A stretch of DNA of 24,240 nt, from NCBI RefSeq assembly GCF_000003605.2, contig NW_003125393.1, positions 98,261 to 122,500 on the forward strand. The letters run 5' to 3'. The notes below the pieces were generated by a model. The model did not search any database. It worked only from the letters and a program-made list of their open reading frames with translations, and was not told the DNA's origin. The DNA is from Saccoglossus kowalevskii. Its lineage: Eukaryota > Hemichordata > Enteropneusta > Harrimaniidae. The position numbers were made by a program, and so were the translations under genes. Numbering within the stretch: position 1 is the first letter of the stretch; each line of letters opens with the position of its first letter. Shown piece after piece: positions 11,003 through 20,654 of this stretch.

Positions 11003-11214
11003 TACTGTAAAATGACTAATTTTCACTGGGTTTAAATTTCACTGATTTACCATTTCAGGCATATTCAGTGGGTTTTAAATTCACGGTTTTATCATTTAGA
11101 TAATGTGTTCTATGCTAAATTTTACAAATTCACTGTGTTTTAATTTAGCGCATTTTTCCAGTCAGCGAAATAAGCTAAATTAAAACCCAGTGAATAATTA
11201 CCCCCTTTACAGTA
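11003..11214. mobile_element. MITE relic 2 (TA-CTGTAAA termini)
   Basis: The outer bases AATACTGTAAA (11001-11011) and TTTACAGTATT (11206-11216) are perfect inverted repeats. They are consistent with a TA target site and CTGTAAA termini. A nearby internal pair, TTTTCACTGGG after the left end and AAAACCCAGTGAA before the right end, extends the symmetry. The interior repeats (A/T)TTCACTG and GCTAAATT-like words. No coding sequence is present. Confidence 0.75.
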
Positions 11215-11230
11215 TTATGGTAGAAGACGT

Positions 11231-11252
11231 GATGAAGATGAAGATGAAGAAG
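11231..11252 (+). repeat. GATGAA microsatellite
   Basis: A short GATGAA/GAAGAT run of about 22 bp, adjacent to MITE relic 2. The flanking frames close quickly, so it does not look coding. Confidence 0.5.
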
Positions 11253-12964
11253 TAGAAGTGATGTGTTAAGACCAGATTGTTATATGGCAACTTACGTGAA
11301 TTATTAAACAGTTATTGACTAAAGACTGGTAATATCCGCACTGTTTCAATTTGTATTTTCTGAAATATTCTCATATAAGACACATGAAAGAAGTTGTCAA
11401 TTTTCACGACGATCAATTTGAAACGATCTATTGTAAAACGCGCGAATGTCATCTTTCTCAATGTATATTAAACACACGTGCTAGGTGAGTCAAACGAATA
11501 TTAGCTACACATAGTCAGTAAATATACCTTCTTGAAATGAAGTGTTACCAGAACGGCTTATTATCAAAGTTGTTTTTGTCGGGGGTGAATTTCCGGGGTG
11601 CCGAGCGATTGCCCGGGAACGTTTGTTCTGGGGACCATCGTCCTAGAACCCATTTAATGGTGTACGCGATTATACGCAATGTACAAGTCGTGTTGATATA
11701 ATCAAAAATTTCAACATTTCATATTAACACATATATTAATTATTACGTTTTTGGAAATATAGAAGTAAAATTGTTTAGAGCTACCGGGAAATTCTATTTT
11801 GTTTACTATATAGTGTACACGTCAGATACAATCGTTCTAATGACTTATAACCTTAATTACACCTGGTTAATATGCATGAATAGATACAAGTCAATCTGAT
11901 GTAACTGCAGACAATTGTCAAGTTTAATCAATACAACATATAGAATATGATTACATATGAACATGTCACGTGATAATGTTTGTATGAGCTCGTCTGCCAT
12001 CGAATCTGCACACCTTCGTCCTTAGCAAACCGTGTTATAAATCAAATATTTCTCTAATCATTAATAACACGTCTTGGATGGTGAATCTTTGATTTGAATA
12101 TTAACAACATAGTTTAATCGCGCTATGCAACTTCACACGAGTTAGTGATTGTGCGCGCCATGAACGAGCGGCGAACGAGCGGCGAACGAGCCTGCAATTT
12201 GCTGGTCTAATTCGGACGGCAACCCACAAAGTATATATATTTGAACAAATATTTCAACAATTCCAGTTCATTGTCATTATTGCGTATAATTCTGTAAAAT
12301 TGTAAACATATATTAAACTGACTACCACTTCAGGTAAACATCTAGTCACTGTTTTGAGTTTTTTCACCTTTCACCTTTTTCGGCCGGAAACCCCATTTTT
12401 TACAATACCTGTGACAAACGCGAAAATAAGTCTATTTGGCCCAAATTAAAAGAAAGAAAAGAAACAATGTTGCACCAATACTTTGGCTAAAAAACTATGA
12501 TAATGGTGTTCAAGGGGTTACACGTATTCAAGAGATCATAACGTTAACTCCAAGATATTACATTTGATTTCCACATTTGAGTATCACTTAACTACATATC
12601 TACTTGTAACGCATATACCTATACGCTATACGTAAATATCATTGCACAGTTTATATACGGTGTTCCTAAATTCTAATCGACGATCAACTCCATCACTAAA
12701 CAGCGTTGCATATTTCAACGACATTGTCGATTTCGACCTACGTCGGATTTTAATCAGATCATTTCGGCTCTAGAGGGCGTGTTTTTTTGCAACCAACTTG
12801 AATACACGCAGCGTTTAGAGAAATATTCTTCGAAAGCAAAACTCGAAACCTCAGTGATCCTATTTTCAAAAAGCGCCTCGAAAAACGGTTTAACTTATTA
12901 ATTGAAGATGGATTCAAAGTGTCGTGTTCTATCTTCACGGCTTACATGGAACGGATATAAATGT
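11253..12964. other. Spacer downstream of the GPCR gene; no gene seen
   Basis: AT-rich DNA with no convincing exon on either strand. The part closest to 12965 is presumably the 3' UTR of the minus-strand GPCR. The only polyadenylation-like hexamer noted is ATTAAA on the minus strand (TTTAAT at 12748-12753), about 210 nt past the stop. A CTCF-like half motif CTCTAGAGGGCGTG lies at 12768-12781. Confidence 0.4.
12162..12191 (+). repeat. 11-bp minisatellite GAACGAGCGGC
   Basis: About 2.7 copies of GAACGAGCGGC occur in a GC-rich islet within AT-rich DNA. Confidence 0.7.
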
Positions 12965-14173
12965 TCAGTGTTGCGATACAGAGATACTAGCGTCAGTTAC
13001 TTCACTTCCTCGGCAACATTTGCAGCATCCGACAACAGCCCGCATATGCTTCTTAAACGTATCGCTCATTCTGTGGTAGATAATCGGATTACAGCAGCAG
13101 TTGCTATAGGCAACCAGTCGCAATACTGTAAAGGTGATGTAAGTCCAGCCTGAATCCCCTAAATTATGGAAGTTGTACGTGAAGTCTCTAACAGCGTTGA
13201 ACAGAAACTGTGGTCCCCAGCACGCCGCAAATAACAGCCAAATAATCAATAACATTTTAACGAGCTTCTTCTTTTGTTTGAGGCTTTGATCAGCCTTTAC
13301 GTCACGATCAGGCCCATCGCCGATGTGTTGTCGAGTCCACAAACAGTGCGCGATACGAACGTAGACAACACCGATGATAAGAAGAGGTACAACCCACAGC
13401 AACACCAGGAGTACCGCTGAATAGACAAGAGTACCTGTTGTTTGAAATGTCTCTTCGAAAGTGTTGTGGATTGTTGCGTTTGTTGACCACATTTCTTGGC
13501 AGGTAGTATGCATGTTATCTACCGTATTCGATTCGCAGATTTGTCTAGTTCCGTAAACAAACAACAACGGTGACATGATCAGCGCCGACACAAACCATAT
13601 TACGGTAAGTAACACAACCGCTCGTCGGTTTGTGCGCAGTCGTATGGCTTTGATTGGATACACGATGGCAATGTGTCGATCCGCGGCAATTGCCGTAAGA
13701 GTCAGCACGTTAATAGCGACCGATGAAGTCTGGACAAACCGTGATATTTTACACATTGCCTCACCAAACGGCCAATTCGTCGTCAATGAATATAAGGCAT
13801 CAAAAGGAAGACAGAAAACTGCTAAAGCCAAGTCCGAACACGCCAGTGACAATAAATATATGTTCGTCACAGTTCTCATACGGCGAAATTTCACTAAGAT
13901 TATGACAACAGCAGAATTCCCCAGAACAGCAACAATAAAAACAATTACATAAAGTATTGTCACGGTTACTGTAAATGAAGTTGGAAAATCGGGGAAAATA
14001 AATTTTGGAAAATCGCCGCACGGACCATATATGATGTCCAACAAATGGAGAATCTGTTCACAAACCGATTCATTCCTCACTATATCCGTACAATTCTCAC
14101 GTAAATTGGCGATGAATGATTCTGGCAGATCATGATCACGCAAAAATTTCTCCCAAATATCGAAAGGTGACAT
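12965..14173 (-). CDS. Class A (rhodopsin-like) peptide-type G protein-coupled receptor, 402 aa, single coding exon
   Basis: A complete seven-helix receptor, expected at the plasma membrane and signalling through heterotrimeric G proteins. Helices lie roughly at 68-94, 104-128, 138-165, 185-207, 247-275, 305-328 and 343-367. Landmarks: GN at 85-86 (TM1), LACSD with D114 (TM2), WPFG at 134-137, C141 paired with a loop-2 Cys (probably C225), DRH at 165-167 in place of DRY, W193 (TM4), P263 (TM5), CWGP at 318-321 (TM6) and NPIIY at 362-366 (TM7). N-glycosylation sequons are N27 and N34 (N-terminus) and N232 (loop 2). The N-terminus has extra cysteines (C28, C38, C52). C383, C384, C386 and C387 are likely palmitoylation sites behind helix 8. 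The start is the first ATG after an in-frame TAA at 14183-14185. The TM3, TM6 and TM7 pattern suits beta-group neuropeptide receptors (RFamide/NPY/CCK/orexin-like). The ligand cannot be assigned. Confidence 0.95.
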   Translation of the reverse strand: MSPFDIWEKFLRDHDLPESFIANLRENCTDIVRNESVCEQILHLLDIIYGPCGDFPKFIFPDFPTSFTVTVTILYVIVFIVAVLGNSAVVIILVKFRRMRTVTNIYLLSLACSDLALAVFCLPFDALYSLTTNWPFGEAMCKISRFVQTSSVAINVLTLTAIAADRHIAIVYPIKAIRLRTNRRAVVLLTVIWFVSALIMSPLLFVYGTRQICESNTVDNMHTTCQEMWSTNATIHNTFEETFQTTGTLVYSAVLLVLLWVVPLLIIGVVYVRIAHCLWTRQHIGDGPDRDVKADQSLKQKKKLVKMLLIIWLLFAACWGPQFLFNAVRDFTYNFHNLGDSGWTYITFTVLRLVAYSNCCCNPIIYHRMSDTFKKHMRAVVGCCKCCRGSEVTDASISVSQH

Positions 14174-14190
14174 TTTGATGAGTTAAGTCC

Positions 14191-14247
14191 TTAACTTAGT
14201 CCAAAACTGATCATTGGCGCGTGTGAGACCGCAAGAGCAACTTTCAT
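14191..14247 (-). CDS. Upstream ORF of the GPCR, 18 codons
   Basis: On the minus strand an ATG at 14247 opens an 18-codon frame ending in TAA at 14191-14193, 17 nt before the receptor ATG at 14173. It has a second in-frame ATG at its codon 12. If transcription starts near 14260, as the TATA-like element suggests, every receptor mRNA would carry it. It could then limit receptor translation, as is known for many receptor uORFs. Translation itself is unproven. Confidence 0.4.
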   Translation of the reverse strand: MKVALAVSHAPMISFGLS

Positions 14248-14287
14248 TACCAAGAACGGACTGTCGCACGTCGGCTCGGTTCGTTGG

Positions 14288-14295
14288 TATTTAAA
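14288..14295 (-). promoter_or_regulatory. TATA-like element upstream of the GPCR
   Basis: The minus strand reads TTTAAATA, about 115 bp upstream of the receptor ATG. A start 25-30 bp downstream would fall near 14260. A half X-box-like CATGGCAAC lies at about 14320. This is a weak motif, and a 5' UTR intron cannot be excluded. Confidence 0.3.
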
Positions 14296-14299
14296 CTAT

Positions 14300-16690
14300 C
14301 GCATATGTGTTCACTGGAGCATGGCAACGCTACGATCACGTGCATCCATACCATGGCAAATATTAAGTATGTTGTCCGATTTATTCACATGATATATTAA
14401 AACCACAAGTGCAAAATAAATGTCATCCGTTAGAAAGAGAGCGTGGTTCCGCCACAGATTTTTCAAATAACAATCATCAAGTGGGCATCTGAAATTATTT
14501 TAATTAACAAACTCAGTTTCATGGTCAGTCAGCTGAATATTTCATCCTATGACGTGACCGGAAGCTAAATGTCCCGTTGCTACACAATGCTAAAGATAAC
14601 ACACCTCCAGCAGAAGGTAACACCTGACTCGAGTCTGAAAATAATATTGTTAGCTCACCCTTTCTTTTCTTCAATGCACAATTTACACTGTCCAAAGAAA
14701 AAGCATTTTACTGTCACATGCGTCACTAATTTGGAAAATTGCATTATGCTTATTCACCCGATGGGGAATTATTTGTTAAGAATGATTTATATTTAGTTAC
14801 GATTTTCATTTCATGTTGATTTTCGTTCCATATTTATTACAAAATGTGATTCAATAGTACGTACGACTACTGCAATGCTCATGCACTATGAACTAATTAC
14901 GCACAGCTGTATATGCACATCAAGGTTCGAATAAATTCACGTATATAACAATCCAATACCGTCTAGTTCCATAACTGGTATGAGGCGGATGGTGCAGGGT
15001 TGCTCGAAAACAGTAACATATTAGGATTCAACTATTAAACTTATTTTTCAGCAGCATTAAAAAAAAAACGTTTACTTTATTTAAACGCATGGAATAACAA
15101 AAAAACATTTTTATCACATCCTTGTATTCAGAGATATTTATTAAAACCCGAGACAGAAGTTCTCGCAAACGATAAGTTATAAAATCAAACTTCCTTTTTG
15201 TCGTGGAATTAGTGTAGCAACCAGGGAGCTCAAAACTCGGCTAATGACATTAGCGTATCGACGATGGTCGAACCTTTACACAGCAAAACGCCCTCAATCG
15301 GTAAGAAATACAAATTACCTAAACTCAAATACTCGCCGATAGAGGGCATAATTGTGAAGTCACCAATTTAACGAATAATTGCGTATACATGGTGGATATG
15401 CTATACCAGTTATAATTATCAGAGTTAACGTGGAATATGACGTCATCAGAGGCGAGGAATTAAATGTTGATTGGTAACTGAGAAAGTGTATACATGCACG
15501 ATGTCATAGTAACACGTTTTACCTATACCATACTCAGCATCTGAAACAGTATCTTTATATAAGATACCAGATTAATCAAGCATATAGTAAGATTTGTGTG
15601 TAAAATATAGTGGATATGGACAAAATCATTTGCAGTTCGACAAATATATTTAATGTTGACGAACACTATACACGCGGGATGAAGATTAAAACATTCGTCT
15701 ATTCGTTTACTCATTTGAATTTTAAAAATAAACATACTTCTTTGTTCAACCATTGTCGGTTTTATGTACTGAACGCACGGTGCTTGGTCTGTCTTACAGT
15801 TGTTCTCGGCACAGGGGCGTGAAATTGTGGTGAGCGAGAGGCCTTTCAAGTTCGTAACTCGAAATGAGGGCGCACTAAATAAGGTACACACTTTGTATGC
15901 CACATAAATTTAATAATAAAAAAAAAACTGCCAGACACTTCTAATACTGGTTCCAAACTTGGGAATATAACCCAGAAGTGAACTCATGAATGGAAAACGT
16001 GTTAGTGTCATATTCTTTCATTTCCTTTGCCCCGCTACAACAGGTGGTTCATTCCCGTACCTTGACCTTTCAGATGAGGAAGCTCTCAATGTCAACGAAG
16101 TCAAAACATCGATTCCACACGTGACCCCTGTTAACTGACGTATTCCTTAACATGTGTGTTACTATGACCTCTAGCTATAGTCGGCAGTGAAATATTATGC
16201 GAAATATTATTTTTTTTGGTTATGGACTAAATTTACTGATATATCATACTTATAAATATAAGGTTTGGTATCAGGATTAAATATTCAGACACAGAAACTC
16301 AAGAGACTAAGAAAGTTACTGTAATTTTACTGATTGTTGTATTTTGATTTCTCTATTTATTCAATTTGTCGAAAACGTTTTGTTCCGGGATAATGTACTG
16401 ATTCAAAAAAAAATGGGTAATAAAAAGTGAACATATACTCAATGATGGAATAAATTAAATTTACTTTAAAAATCGAGAAAGAAAAACTCATATTGATTTT
16501 AGGGTGTTTGGAAGATGACGCCTAAACTGTATTTATTGAGAACATGGCAGGAAGTCATTAGCATACAATCGCAATAACCTGTGACTAACCAATTAATTTA
16601 GATGTTGAACAGCCGAGAACAGGGTAGCTGTGTCTGCGTAAACTGCGGTGGACGCCTTGCACAATAGTAGACCACCCATGTTCTTCTTGT
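14300..16690. other. Gene-free upstream region of the GPCR
   Basis: No credible exon is seen. Open frames around 15523-15903 on both strands overlap each other, are short and have no supporting motif or splice context. A CTCF-like half motif GCCGATAGAGGGCAT lies at 15335-15349. CACGTG boxes lie at 14337 and 16118. Confidence 0.5.
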
Positions 16691-16692
16691 TG

Positions 16693-16908
16693 CGAGATCT
16701 CGCGTTATGCGTGAAATCATACGTAAAAACAGGACAAAATACGTTACAGCGTCCTAGAGGGATTTGAAAAACGCGAAACTATCTTTTTGTGTTTTCACGC
16801 TTTAATAATGTGCTATATGATGAAAGTCAATTCTGATAAAGTAATGCCAAATTTTCTTTCGAATTATATGCAGAAGCTTGCGCCTTTTACGCATTACGCG
16901 AGATCTCG
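16693..16908. repeat. Inverted repeat, 20-bp arms with palindromic CGAGATCTCG core, ~216 bp
   Basis: The left arm CGAGATCTCGCGTTATGCGT (16693-16712) matches the reverse complement of 16889-16908 at 19 of 20 positions. Each arm itself contains the perfect 10-bp palindrome CGAGATCTCG. The interior has another small inverted pair (AAACGCGAAA / TTTTCACGCTT) but no coding frame. It is possibly a non-autonomous DNA transposon. No flanking target duplication is obvious. Confidence 0.65.
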
Positions 16909-17079
16909 GAGTTAAAGGAAATCATCTACTCCGATGATGGGTGTGAATTTAGAAGCGCTCATACCGAAATGAGACATAATTAAGTAATTACGGTATAAAG
17001 ACAGTAATGATACACGTGTCTCCATACTCGTAGAGTATGTCCTAGGCTGTAATTTATTGATTTTAGTGATAGTCATACT

Positions 17080-17094
17080 GGGGGGGGGGGGGGG
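17080..17094 (+). repeat. G15 homopolymer
   Basis: Fifteen consecutive G residues in otherwise AT-rich DNA. The run can form G-quadruplex or triplex structures and is prone to length error in sequencing. Confidence 0.9.
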
Positions 17095-17176
17095 TCAGTC
17101 ATGTTTTGATATATCAACTGAGATTGGATATAGCTCGTTATGCATTATACACCACCACCATTTATATAATGTGAAC

Positions 17177-17378
17177 TACTGTAAAACATGTATTTTTAGC
17201 TCGCATGTTATTTAGCTAATTTAGCTTATCTGTAATTTCGCTAATTCAAGATATCGCTAATTTAAAATAAAGTACATTTTCACAAAGAGATTGCTAGCTA
17301 AATTAAGATTCAGTTAATTCATGCATAGATTCAAATTCGCTAAAATGTCATGTAGCTATTTAAACATGTTTTATAGTA
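17177..17378. mobile_element. MITE relic 3 (TACTGTAAAACATGT termini)
   Basis: The left end TACTGTAAAACATGT (17177-17191) matches the reverse complement of 17364-17378 (TACTATAAAACATGT) at 14 of 15 positions. The interior is filled with GCTAATTTAGC-like words, also seen in relic 2. It lies within 202 bp and has no coding sequence. It is the same TA-CTGTAAA style as the elements at 4840 and 11003, but with a different subterminal sequence. Confidence 0.65.
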
Positions 17379-17622
17379 CTTTTCGTTCACCTGAAGCATA
17401 GTTGTCCCACATAACATCGATTCATACTGATTAAATACATAAGATACTTTTGATATTTTAATTTATTAAAATAAATAATAATTATTTAAATGTTGTTTTA
17501 TAGTACTTTTCGTTCACCTGAAGCATACGTTGTCCCACATAACATCGATTCATACTGATTAAATACATAAGATACTTTTGATATTTTATTTTATTAAAAT
17601 AAATAAAAAATAATTAAATGTT
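17367..17622. repeat. 127-bp tandem duplication, two copies
   Basis: Copy 1 is 17367-17493 and copy 2 is 17494 to about 17622. They are nearly identical, with a one-base insertion (GCATAGTTG versus GCATACGTTG) and several differences in the A/T-rich tail. Each copy begins in TGTTTTATAGTA, so the duplicated unit includes the right terminus of MITE relic 3. Confidence 0.9.
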
Positions 17623-18040
17623 GCGTTAAGATATAAACTATATTACATCACACAAACCATTGCTGCCCGAGAGAACAAGTGGCCTCTTGATATGAAAACA
17701 TAAATTAATCGACTGTACATACTATAAGCATACATACAGAACAACACTCACATATAATTAAACGAGTACATCAAGTAAAACACTTGGTTAAAACATTTCT
17801 TACATTTTTCGAAAATCTTTACTTTTAATTGTAATTACTCAGGAAGATATCTCATTAAACCACACAAATAAATTCAACACAATTCGTCTGTTCTGTATAT
17901 ATTAACATATCATACTTTTAATCACACGAGATAATTATTAACAAAACATTGTATTGGAAACTTTCGATTAAATTTAATTTAATTTAAATAGGCTTTAGTT
18001 TGCTTACAATTTTTTTCCGCGTAAACAGTTCCTTCTCAGA
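17623..18040. other. AT-rich spacer, nothing recognised
   Basis: Very AT-rich, with no open frame or repeat of note. Confidence 0.5.
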
Positions 18041-18048
18041 TCACGTGA

Positions 18049-18267
18049 TCATAACGTGATCGCTAAATGTGTAACGATTTGTGCTAATAACTCCAATATC
18101 GACGATGACTGCTTATTCAAATCACGTTTTTTATTTTCGTCTGTCATGATATGGTCTGCGTGATGACTACCATCAGTTACGCCGTATTGACAGCGAGGCT
18201 GATGGTTAGTTACTGCGAACATCAACCTCAGTGTTAATACGGAGTAAAAGATGAAGAAGCAGAACAC
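18049..18267 (-). CDS. Doubtful small open frame with a KKR dibasic site
   Basis: This minus-strand frame runs 72 codons to TGA at 18049-18051. It begins at a GTG (18265-18267), with an upstream in-frame stop; the first ATG is about 14 codons inside. From the GTG, the first ~19 residues are hydrophobic (FCFFIFYSVLTL). Near the end KKR precedes a 24-residue amphipathic tail containing SILELLAQIVTHL. That resembles the layout of a secreted peptide precursor. However, no upstream coding exon reads into this frame: the good acceptor at about 18320 enters a frame that hits TGA. Chance openness is as likely as a gene. Confidence 0.15.
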   Translation of the reverse strand: MFCFFIFYSVLTLRLMFAVTNHQPRCQYGVTDGSHHADHIMTDENKKRDLNKQSSSILELLAQIVTHLAITL

Positions 18268-19411
18268 GTGACTAGTTGAACTTCACTCGGATAGGAACGT
18301 GCGCAGACGAGTGTTGAACCTGTGAAGATGAGAAAAGAATGGTAAATTTGCAAATCGTTGAGATAAAGAATTAAATATTAATTTTTGCTAGACTACAATT
18401 CAAAAATCTCATAATGTCGTGATTGTTGAAATAAATTTGTCGCCATTAGACGGATGTTTGCACGATGACGCCATATACCTCACTCAGCCTTCCTCTTTCT
18501 AATTGTCTAATGATTTTCAGGGTTTCATGACAACGGCGGATTTTAAAATCGCCTTTGTTTGTTCAATTTAAGTATCCGGGCAATTATTCACAGACTGGTT
18601 TTTTAGCAGCCGTTATACCCAGTGAATGGCAAATTCGAATTGTGTACCCGTCGTGCATTGCAAGTAAACGTCTTGAATTGAGTTGTACGTTTCCCCTACA
18701 TGAACTTTAGATAACCGCGGTACATCTTTGGATATGAATATTCACTGCTTCACTCTAGTGAGTTTAGTATAGCAAGGGCAGTCAAGGACCCGAGGCACAA
18801 TCAGGTGTCGATGTGATGGATACTATTTTAGAATCAGACAGATAGAGAGCGCGCGGCGAACTACACTGATTCGCTATCAACCGGTGGGTGCGAGGTCATC
18901 ACGTGATGAAAAGTACACAGATAACGTCGGATGTTGCCATACAAAGAACGTGTGTACAAAGTTTACCAAACAAGAAAGTATCGACTTTATCGCTCAGTGA
19001 AATGTTTGCTGCAGCCCTGAACTGTGAAGGTTGAATAAAATCAAATGCAACCAGTGATATTGGCTGATAGTAACTATAATATCACTCGGCTATCGGTAGA
19101 TCATTATTTCCACTATTGATTCAATTTAACCTATTTCGCCTCGTCTGTTTTTTCCACGTTTGGTCAAAGATTTCAATCAAGACCTGTAGCCAATGAGAAA
19201 TTGTTTCAATTTTATCCAAAACTAATGAGGAAATAAGTATATACCACAATTGGCTGGAAAACAAAACAATTACGATATTGTACCATAGAGGAACAATAAA
19301 GTACGATTTAAATTAAAACATTATTTTAGCAACACACATAACAATATTCATTCGGTGAAATGAAGTAAAACGCGTGTGCCCGAATTTACCTATACGTACA
19401 GCTAATTCGAA

Positions 19412-19421
19412 GCGCATGCGC
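19412..19421. promoter_or_regulatory. NRF1-type palindrome GCGCATGCGC
   Basis: A perfect GCGCATGCGC, the core of the NRF1 site, followed by A. Such sites are strongly promoter-associated in animals and rare by chance in AT-rich DNA. No adjacent coding exon is recognised, so it may mark an unannotated or non-coding transcript start. Confidence 0.35.
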
Positions 19422-20644
19422 ACTAGCGTTTTTTTAATTATTGTATCGCACGAATGTTGCTAGATTTACAATAAATCATTCTCTTTTTATCAAGATATAT
19501 CATCAAACAAAATTGATTTAAACATTAAAATTTTTCAAAGCTATCTACATTTCCTCTTTAATGTTGCCCAAGTCATGGAACAGTTCTCCCGAGAACAGCA
19601 GCGTCAGGTATTTCAGCGAGATTTCAAAATACATAGTAATCTTTGTTGTAGTTGTTTTTAAAAAAAGATAAGTAGGGTATGCACGCTGTGGACCTTTGGC
19701 ACACTGAAAGACTACTCTTATCTCTAGACGATATTAAAGCAATCGCTAACTACCGAGGAATGTTACTAGTTAGAACAACATAGCAGGGGGACGTGAACTT
19801 GGTTTACTAGATTGCGGAAAATTACCTTAGATTTGGGGACAAATTATTCTGGTTAATTTCACATATTTATCTTATACAAGATGCATTTAGCGCTACAAAT
19901 CATACGCCTCCTTTGTTCAACTCCAATTACGAATTTTTTAACAGTTGAGTGCAGCGATATTTGAATGGATGTGTGAGTATATATTTATAAAAAGTAAATC
20001 TTTATAATATTTTAGCGTACCATTTTTGATGGAATCGCATTCAGTGGTTGGTTGCGTCGTCTGGTGAATATTAAAACATAATCATTTCACGTGTATGACT
20101 GCGTTCTGTATGGGCAACACATTTCTAAGTGGATTGCTGCTATTAAACATTGTATGTACTGGTTAATGTGTCAAAGGTCAAAGTTATGACAATTGTTTAT
20201 CATGGCAACTAACTCACATAGACTTAGCACGTGGAACCGGGTTATAGACGATACTGTTTTGTTCATGTGCAAAGTCGGAACACTGCTATGTTCAGTTTTG
20301 AATTATGACGTAATAGCCGAATAGAAACAAAGCAGGGACTGTTAAACGCGAACTGAACCAGAGGATTGGCTGTGATCAAAATAACAAAATTGGAAATTAC
20401 GGTGAAATGTTCATGAATCTAACTTTTCTTGATTTTGGAACTATTTATAATAAATACTCAATCAATTATATTCGAAAAAAAAAGAAATGTTCCTCTAGCA
20501 TAAACATGTGTGTGTTTTAAATCACGTTGAAAAAAGGTCTTCGGAAAGTCATGCGACAAATTTCATAGATGTTTTGCTATACTTAAATTTTAAACCCGTT
20601 TTGGCGGGAAAATTTCCACGAGACGATATGCAAAGAATTAGAAC

Positions 20645-20654
20645 CCATATATGG
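20645..20654. promoter_or_regulatory. CArG box CCATATATGG
   Basis: A perfect palindromic CC(A/T)6GG, the SRF/MADS-box consensus, with no nearby gene to regulate. It could be a chance match. Confidence 0.25.

Noticed and set aside
13575-13952. Plus-strand open frame of 125 codons inside the GPCR
   Set aside because: Antisense shadow of the receptor's transmembrane coding sequence; no independent motif or start context.
14920-14940. GGTTCGAATA, resembling a tRNA B box
   Set aside because: No A box at the right distance and no cloverleaf or anticodon stem; the same holds for GGTTCGACC near 22847 and GGTTCGCGG near 9961.
15523-15903. Minus-strand open frame of 126 codons
   Set aside because: Overlaps an equally long plus-strand frame, has no domain, signal peptide or splice support; expected by chance at this window size.
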